A stretch of 64,000 bases of DNA, taken from Linnemannia elongata (lineage: Eukaryota; Mortierellomycota; Mortierellomycetes; Mortierellales; Mortierellaceae). The stretch is taken from the NCBI GenBank assembly GCA_036320915.1, contig JAXBDG010000025.1, positions 62,001 through 126,000 on the forward strand. Direction: 5' to 3'. Under the pieces are notes generated by a model. The model did no database searches. It was not told where the DNA came from and was given only the letters and a program-made list of their open reading frames with translations. Shown piece after piece: positions 57,816 to 64,000 of this stretch. Positions within the stretch are counted from its first letter, which is position 1, and each line of letters opens with the position of its first letter. The translations under genes were made by a program, and so were the position numbers.

Positions 57816-57992
57816 ATGCTTACATAGACACTCAAAGGCCTGGTCCTCTCGACTTGTATCGCCGTTTTGGTGACATTCACAACAGCTGCACCTAAACCTC
57901 CTCCTTTCACCCATCTCGACCCCAGTGGTATTCTCGGTGCTAAGCAGTTCATACCACATGCGGTCGCCTACGAAGGTGTCACCAACTGCTAA
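57816..57992 (+). pseudogene. Relic of a small secreted protein with early in-frame TAG
   Basis: ATG CTT ACA TAG, then in frame TLKGLVLSTCIAVLVTFTTA, a convincing signal peptide, then APKPPPFTHLDPSGILGAK and GVTNC before TAA. A CAG-to-TAG change at codon 4 would explain the break. A following 92-codon frame (58048-58326, MSNKFYIFRDAALSPG) may be another piece of the same gene. Confidence 0.4.
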
Positions 57993-58404
57993 CAACCATC
58001 CCTTTCAACAACGTCAGTGCTAATGTAACCCTCAGTACAGTCTATAAATGTCCAACAAGTTCTATATCTTTCGTGATGCTGCTTTGAGCCCTGGTCTCCC
58101 TGAACCCGTCCCGAGCCCTTCGATGGATATCGTTAAGAGATTTAAGACGATTGCAGAAATCGAATATACCAGCGACTTTCACTTCCATGATGACATTCGA
58201 CTGACTGTTAATTCTCTGTGTGATGCTCATGCCACTTATCATATTAGGAGCCCATACCAATCATTCTACTCTCCTTTTTTTGTTGCAACTGTGCCTGTGG
58301 AGTTTAAGGGGTCTATGTATGAATGATAGAGTGTAACGGCCTTCGAACTCCTCTCCCATTCACTCTATCATTGAAAATAACGAGTTTTCACCGGGTCATT
58401 GCTA

Positions 58405-58505
58405 AACTGTGCCTCCAGAGCTAAACTTTGCCTCCAGAGTTAAACTTTACCTTCAAAGCTAGGCTTTACCTCCAGAGGTACGCTGCGCCTCCAGATCCTC
58501 CGCTG
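58405..58505. repeat. ~20-bp degenerate tandem repeat
   Basis: GCCTCCAGAG(C/T)TAAACTTT-type units repeat about five times upstream of the F-box gene. Confidence 0.55.
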
Positions 58506-58582
58506 GACCTTGTCAATTATAAAGCAAGAAATGATTACCTCTTTTGCTTCGCCATCATCCAATCCTTCATTCCTGCCCCTTC

Positions 58583-60778
58583 ATGTCTACCCTCACAAAT
58601 CATCATAGCTCCATCTTTGACATCCCCCTCATTCTCGACACTATCTGCAACCACCTCTCGAAGTTTGACATTCCAGTCCTTCTGCAAGTCTCCCATTCCT
58701 GGTGAAACCTTTTCCGGCCGCAAGTCCCTCAATATGTCCGGTTCGTCAACACGACATGTTATCATAGACAAGCTCTCCTGGACCGTGTCGCCCTCATTCG
58801 ATCCCTCACAATCGACATCTCTAATGCAGGCTGGTTTCTTAACAACCTCAAACCTTGTACCAAACTCAGTGAGCTCCACTGCGCCGATTTGGAGAACCTA
58901 CTAAAGCCACCAAAAACCAACCCAGTTGCGTTATCACCGATCGTTGACCAGACCAACAACCCACTCTTGATGATCGGGGCCAATCCCAACCTTCATACCC
59001 TGACCTTTGAAAAAATCAATTGGCAATACCGAGCCGACCACTTCACAGAATCGGTCTTCAGGTTCCTGGTCACACACAAGTCGCTCACTCGACTTAAGCT
59101 CCATCTTGCTGCGATACCACATAGTTTCTTGAACAACTTTTTCGACAGCCTTCCTGTCAGCCTCCAGGACCTCGAATTTCGTTTTGAGACTTTTTATCAT
59201 ACCCCTTTGGCTCGTGAGTTCCGGACACCAGCAGATTTCAGAACAACACCACTCCCTTGTCTCAAACGACTCTGCTTGCCAGGAAAGCGCCAGAGAGTGA
59301 CCTCGCACTGAGACCAGACAGCTGAGCATCCACCCCGCAATTGGCGTGCTTTCCATGAGGACCATTTCAAGAGCAGTTATGTGGTCCCCCTACTTCGAAG
59401 GATGCCACGTCTCCGGGAATTCGTCTTGAGGAAGTTTCACGGAAGAGGGAAGGAAGTGATGCAAGCCTTGGTGGACTTCTGTCCGGACCTAGAAATCATC
59501 GACCTTTATATAAATGAGAGTCAGGATAGCGAAGGCGGCGGGGTTACCACTGGGCCATTGAGAGGGTCATTTGCCCAACTGAGTGAGTTCCGGATGCAGG
59601 GATCCTGGCCTGAGGTGACTCAGTTAGATATCTCGTTGTTGGTCGCTCGGTCAAGAGACACATTAGAGGTTGTTTGGCTTCACGGCTATGATTACAGCGA
59701 TTGGATACTGTCCGCTAATCCTTTTCATATCGGGACTAAGGCCGGTTGGACCCAATGCACACGACTCAAGGAACTTGTGCTCCATACGTGGGGTCGCAGT
59801 GGATCGCCGATGACGGATTACTGCTGGAATCTTCCAGGCATTTCGTCATCTTCCGCTGGTATCGTTGGAGAGGACGACTCGATGGTGTTTCCTCAGTTGG
59901 AGAAATTGCGTCTGACAGTCAAGGAACCATTATGGGGAGAATGCCCTGACAGGTTTTGCGGTCGCGTCCTTTGGGAGGTCGAAGGATACTTTGATGCCGA
60001 TGGTCCAGAGCACTACCCCTTCAATGACGACTGGACGGCCCCAGCAGTTGCTCTCAGGACAAAGGAGGACGATATCTGGGACCGCGAGTTGGCAGCCGAC
60101 GTGTTCGAGCAGAAGCGGGTGCATCAGATGGCGTTTATTATCCATGTTCGAGAGGTATATGGCCGTATCAAGACTCTCAAACAGTTGCAGAATCTGGAGA
60201 TTGAGTAGAGGGGCTGCCGGGCCGTTAGAGAAATGACGTTGGAACTAGCAGAGGAACTTTTCTACAGGACTGAGTACGATGACGTCGGCGACGATAATGT
60301 CCAGTGGCGGAAGGAGTATCCCAGAACAGCCAAGGGCTGGTGGGGGGAAATGACAAGGCCAGATCTCATCTGGCTCGGACTGCGGAGACCCAGTTTATCG
60401 GAAGAGCGGAAACAAGCACTTATCCGAGACCGGAATCAGTTCGATTGGGCCTGGTTTTCGGATGCGCCGTACCAACGCCTTGAAAGATACGCCACAATCC
60501 TGGATCCACTCAACCAGAGGGTCGGCCGCAGCTGGGAGGACTGGATATACCTTGTGGGGCCCTGCCGTAACCACTGGAGTGTTCACCAGTGCAGGATCAT
60601 TGGAGCTTCCGGGAACCATTATGGTTGTAAAGGAAAGGACAACGTCTTGAATTATGATTGTGATGGATATGACTTTCTGGATCAGGACCATATTGTGTTC
60701 AGTCAGCAGTTTGAGCATCTGAGCCTGGGGATGACAGTAGACAAGGATGGACGTTGGAACAGCAGGAAGGCAAATTGA
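58583..60778 (+). pseudogene. F-box / leucine-rich-repeat gene with three in-frame stops
   Basis: One uninterrupted reading register of 732 codons from ATG 58583 to TGA 60778, with no frameshift but stops at 58703 (TGA), 59309 (TGA) and 60206 (TAG). The N-terminus has an F-box-like helix set (IFDIPLILDTICNHLSKFDIP, then VLLQVSHSW). LRR-like units follow (LHTLTFEKINW, LTRLKLHLAAI, LQDLEFRFE, FPQLEKLRLTV, LKQLQNLEIE). Such proteins normally present substrates to SCF ubiquitin ligases through Skp1. The stops follow SHSW, VTSH and LEIE. The first two fit CGA-to-TGA and the third CAG-to-TAG. The downstream LRR coding is well preserved, so inactivation is recent. Confidence 0.72.
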
Positions 60779-61114
60779 GGTGCCGGCACCTCACGACGAC
60801 TTCGAACAAGGAGAAGAAAATAAAATGATTGATAATTAATGTCGTATTTTGAGAAAAGGCGGAGTGTGCAAGAAAGGGTAAGAAGGGTCAAATGTCAGGT
60901 AGGTAAATATGTTGTTGCAATACCAGTATTGCTTTGATATGTTGAATGGCAAACCAAAATGGCAACAAGCAAATGGTAAAACTAACGGCGGATAATAGGG
61001 GGAAAAAAAGTAGCAGAGGACCATTCTATTACAATGTAAGCATGTGGCCGGGGAAATAGAAAGTAAGTAACATACATCTCTGATTCAAGCCATAGATATG
61101 TGTTACGTGATGAT
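60779..61114. other. Intergenic, no gene recognised
   Basis: 3' flank of the F-box gene. Nothing seen. Confidence 0.4.
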
Positions 61115-61640
61115 CTACGTGGAGGTCTTGGGGGGGGGGGGTTTGACATAGGTTGAACAAGCCGTTGGCGTCAGTACCAGGCGTGGGAGGGCTACCAGTC
61201 GAGGAAGAGGGAAAAGGGAAATATGAGATCCCTCCTGTAACTCTGTATTCAAGAGTGCGCCATCCGGCTCGACGTCCATAGCTCGGGTAGCGGCAGACAA
61301 GGAAATGGATGTATAAACGTGTGGGTGTGGTGTGTATGTGTGTGTGATGTGTGTATGTCTCTCCTCTCTCAATATCACGAATAAAAACGATTATTCTCAC
61401 GACCTTCTCGGTTATAAAGAAATAAATGAGCTCTTTATGCTAAGAACTACACTATGTCAAACGATCTCACCAGTACTGCTAAGGAAAAGAACAGCACTGT
61501 GCATACCTGCTCGGTTATCAAGAAAGAAAGGTGATGTTCCTTCTGATATCGAGCAGGCTTCTTCTGTACTACTTGACTTAAAGGGGGTTCAAAGCCGCCA
61601 ACACTTCCTCTCGCTCCAGCGCACCACATAGATCAAGGCC
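61115..61640 (-). repeat. Dispersed repeat copy B (with (GT)n)
   Basis: Inverted relative to copy A (10740-11215). Shared landmarks are a CA/GT-rich tract (61320-61360), the Ser-rich ORF tail (61141-61230) and the CTTTCTTGATAACCGAGCAGG block. A G11 run lies at 61131-61141. Confidence 0.7.
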
Positions 61641-61840
61641 TATGGAACTTATATTTCGCGAAACATCCCCGGATGTAGGAACATCTACACAATACATTGT
61701 CTACGCAAGAAACTGATTGCAATGGTCAAGATCCGCAAGGGCACTTGCTAGTAAAGCCCAGAGAAGACGACAAAAATTAATCACGAAATTTTAGGGTACT
61801 GGTATGCACATGTAAGTTAAAATACCGCCCAACAACTTAC

Positions 61841-62263
61841 CAGTTCAAGAGACACTCGTGTACTAGTTGAAACTCGGTGCGCCATGGACGCGTGTTCAGC
61901 AGATCCTGGAGGTCTTTCAGAGTTTCCACGCGTTCAAACTCATCTAGATAATCCGCCGTCTCCTTGGAGTAGGGTGAGCCATCTGGAAGATTGCTACAGA
62001 TTTCAACCCAATCTTCTTCTGTAAACAGTTGCCGGGTAATTTTGTCACTCAAATCAAGCATAAACGAATGTATTGGGCTTTGTAGAGAAAATTTAGAAAG
62101 CTGCGCCCATATTTAATAAGAAAAAAGATAACGAGAAAAGGAAACAAACTTACTGAAAATCCTTCATCCGCTTTCCCGCCTCGAACAGAATGTCTTCGAC
62201 TACTGTTCCAGATTTCAGTGTCCACCTCTCCCCTAGGCTAGAGTAACGCCTCTGAAGAGACAT
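61841..62263 (-). pseudogene. Fragment of a conserved uncharacterised gene (HPIHSFMLDLSD motif)
   Basis: Exon 62263-62154 (MSLQRRYSSLGERWTLKSGTV and on to KDF) joins in phase, through a GT-AG intron, to 62077-61841 (HPIHSFMLDLSDKITRQLF and on to LVHECLLN). The W-x-LxSG-x-VVED start followed by HSFxLDxxD resembles, from memory, an uncharacterised family common in Mucoromycota and often near transposons. A GT donor at 61840 suggests more exons, but repeat copy B follows at once. A Lys-rich frame at 62340-62500 (PTKKRKGSKQ) may be its upstream exon, cut off by the CRN-4 unit boundary at 62505. Confidence 0.45.
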
Positions 62264-62504
62264 CCTCCTATCGCCAGTAAACTGTTTACCAGTAGTCAAT
62301 TAATAAGTCGGCACAGTTGAGCAAGATTACAACGTGTTTTCATCTTAATTGTTTGGAGCCCTTGCGTTTCTTTGTGGGAGATGAAGGTTCTGCGTTTGCA
62401 TCGCCTTCATTGTCACGACCAATGTCATCTTCGTATGTATCGTTGGCGTTGCTGCCATGGTCGGGGCCGTCCTCATCTAGCAGTCCATAGTAGAATATAG
62501 ACCT

Positions 62505-64000
62505 ACATATTCGGGTGATATGTTGTTTTGAAGAAGGGGGAAGGGGATACAAAGGCAGATATAAAAGAAGGAACGGCCGCACAATGGACGAGAACAACTA
62601 CAAGTAGGAGAGATGGCCTTTTTTATGTATCAATAGGTGGGGGATGAACTTATAAAGGAGACTTGAAAGGAAGAAGATTTGAGATACTTTGATACTTCTT
62701 CCTCCCTTCAATCCTTTTTTTTGTTTTTGCTTTTTTTTTCTTCTTCTTTTCCTGCTGATAGCCAGCTTGATACCTTGCTGTCATAAAGTGTAGTAATTCG
62801 ACATGTATGCCACCGTAATGAGAAATGTTTGTTATTTTTGTGTTTTACTTTGACACCACGTCCAATGCAGTACAACTATAGTACAATTCAGTGGTAGAGA
62901 ACAAAATTCAGTTGACCAAAGAAAAGCAAACGAATGTTCTTGAAGCACAAAGACGGAGAATACACTCGAGTCAACCAACGGCTGACTAATTGTTCAGTGA
63001 TTGTTGATAGCGCTGTCGATTTCCTTCACAGTAGCAACGGAGGTGACTTTTTGGTCATCGGCAATTGTTTCCCAGACACCTGGAGCACTTGGAATGGGAA
63101 GGAGAAAAGGTACTATTCTAGGTCAATAGAGTAGAGATGCCAGAGCTGTAAGCTCGTCTTTTGTCGCTGTAAGAGATTCGAAATTGCCACGTTAAGCACA
63201 ACTCTCAAGTGGTCGAAGTCAGGTATGGTCCAGTAAAATTTTATTTTCACGTCCTCTGTAAGAATTCAAGAGTCGATCACTTCGTGCCAGCATTTTGTTG
63301 CACTGGGATCTGCAATCCAGGTGATTTGCCACCAGCTGCTGACTCCAGATCGATCTTCAGCACATACTGCCTCACACGTTGTATATCAGCAGGGACGGTA
63401 CGGTAAACCTTCCCCTCAGAGGTCAAGTAGTCCTGCTTCTCGAAATCGGCATACACATGACCTGGGACGACAAAAATAAGCCGAGGCTCGTCATGAGGAA
63501 GAATCCAGCGAGCTTGAATGAGGTTGTCGATAAGCTTTGAGAGCGGCAGTCCTTTGATGGGGTGGTTCTTGGATACCGTGATTTGGAATAGGTCTCTGGG
63601 GGCGAGCAGCAGATCGACACAGGCATAGTTGCAAATCTTTGGTATGCATAGTGTGCCTGCCGTGACCGGGGTAATCGTGTTGAAATGCGTTACCTCTGGA
63701 TTCCGCGGGATTTCCAAACGAGCAGACTGCCCAGTCTCGAGATCCTTGAGCTCAAAGATGTGGCCGCCCTCTCGGAAGGTACGGAGGACATATGCTTCGA
63801 ACATAATACCACTAGCGCTTCCGTTGGGATCCATGACGAGCTTCTTCAACATTTGGGTGCAAGTGTCCTGACTCAGTAAAGCGGCAACCTTCTCAGCGAC
63901 GTATGTTGAAGCCCATTCCAATCGAAAGGTTTCATGATCATCCATGGGCCAACGGTGAATCAGACGGCTGCTGAAGTCTAGCGTGTCTCTTCCTTGCGAG
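62505..64000 (-). repeat. CRN-4 repeat unit (partial, runs off the right edge)
   Basis: Begins at the same ACATATTCGGGTGATATG boundary as unit 1 and continues with the common 3' flank into the CRN coding sequence. Confidence 0.85.
63277..64000 (-). CDS. CRN-4, partial Crinkler-type gene (last exon only), C-terminally shortened
   Basis: The last exon is open from the right edge. It retains SQDTCTQMLKK, i.e. the 13 bp missing from CRN-1 and CRN-2, so the nuclease-like domain is in frame (VDLLLAPRDLFQITVSK conserved). The final codons differ: GGA has become TGA after NAGTK, removing 12 residues (GSTLEFLQRT region) found in CRN-3. The N-terminal exons are outside the window. Confidence 0.8.
   Translation of the reverse strand, partial: SQGRDTLDFSSRLIHRWPMDDHETFRLEWASTYVAEKVAALLSQDTCTQMLKKLVMDPNGSASGIMFEAYVLRTFREGGHIFELKDLETGQSARLEIPRNPEVTHFNTITPVTAGTLCIPKICNYACVDLLLAPRDLFQITVSKNHPIKGLPLSKLIDNLIQARWILPHDEPRLIFVVPGHVYADFEKQDYLTSEGKVYRTVPADIQRVRQYVLKIDLESAAGGKSPGLQIPVQQNAGTK

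Noticed and set aside
57604..57995. Two minus-strand frames with Glu/Ser-rich and Cys-rich sequence
   Set aside because: They overlap the plus-strand signal-peptide relic and have no conserved features.

Overview
The window reads as nuclear DNA of an early-diverging filamentous fungus, most likely Mortierellomycotina (Mortierella and relatives). The evidence is short GT-AG introns in most genes, pyrimidine-rich promoters, F-box/leucine-rich-repeat genes, and Crinkler (CRN) genes whose N-terminus starts with the fungal LTLFCLVDG variant of the LFLAK motif. The lineage is inferred from gene content. No bacterial operon, CRISPR array or complete tRNA was seen.

The backbone is a dispersed family of FAD-dependent monooxygenases (FMO-1 to FMO-8 here). 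FMO-1 (4156-6391), FMO-2 (13926-16038), FMO-3 (16684-18705) and FMO-4 (23622-25700) are on the plus strand and intact. Psi-FMO-5 (26421-26561) is an exon-1 remnant. Psi-FMO-6 (45334-46683), FMO-7 (47634-49721) and FMO-8 (50454-52527) are on the minus strand; FMO-6 is frameshifted and lacks its 3' exons. Exon lengths are nearly invariant, so the family is recent, and it splits into two subfamilies by intron position. A seven-exon POT1-like telomere-binding protein gene (19373-21691) lies between FMO-3 and FMO-4.

Mobile DNA breaks up this backbone. A Helitron-like element (about 9842-12777) carries a piggyBac transposase relic. A HARBI1-type DDE transposase relic lies against psi-FMO-5. The middle of the window (31992-41858) is a large inverted repeat of two nearly identical CRN units whose roughly 3.2 kb spacer holds two head-to-tail Helitron-like elements and a hairpin-rich patch. 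An intact Crypton tyrosine-recombinase transposon gene (42156-44791) follows directly. A third CRN (54199-56668) is the only intact one; a fourth enters from the right edge. CRN-1 and CRN-2 share one 13-bp frameshifting deletion.

The flanks hold two degenerate 3' ends of 28S rRNA (about 1625-2205 and 57005-57300), a small secreted Cys protein (285-638), a secreted Asp/His-repeat protein (7430-8509), a 48-bp minisatellite (9363-9790), an F-box/LRR pseudogene with three in-frame stops (58583-60778), a coiled-coil gene with one in-frame TGA (27963-29487), and several dispersed repeats. Several nonsense codons fit C-to-T changes at CGA or CAG. The window looks like a transposon-rich compartment where monooxygenase and effector-like gene families are duplicated, shuffled and inactivated.
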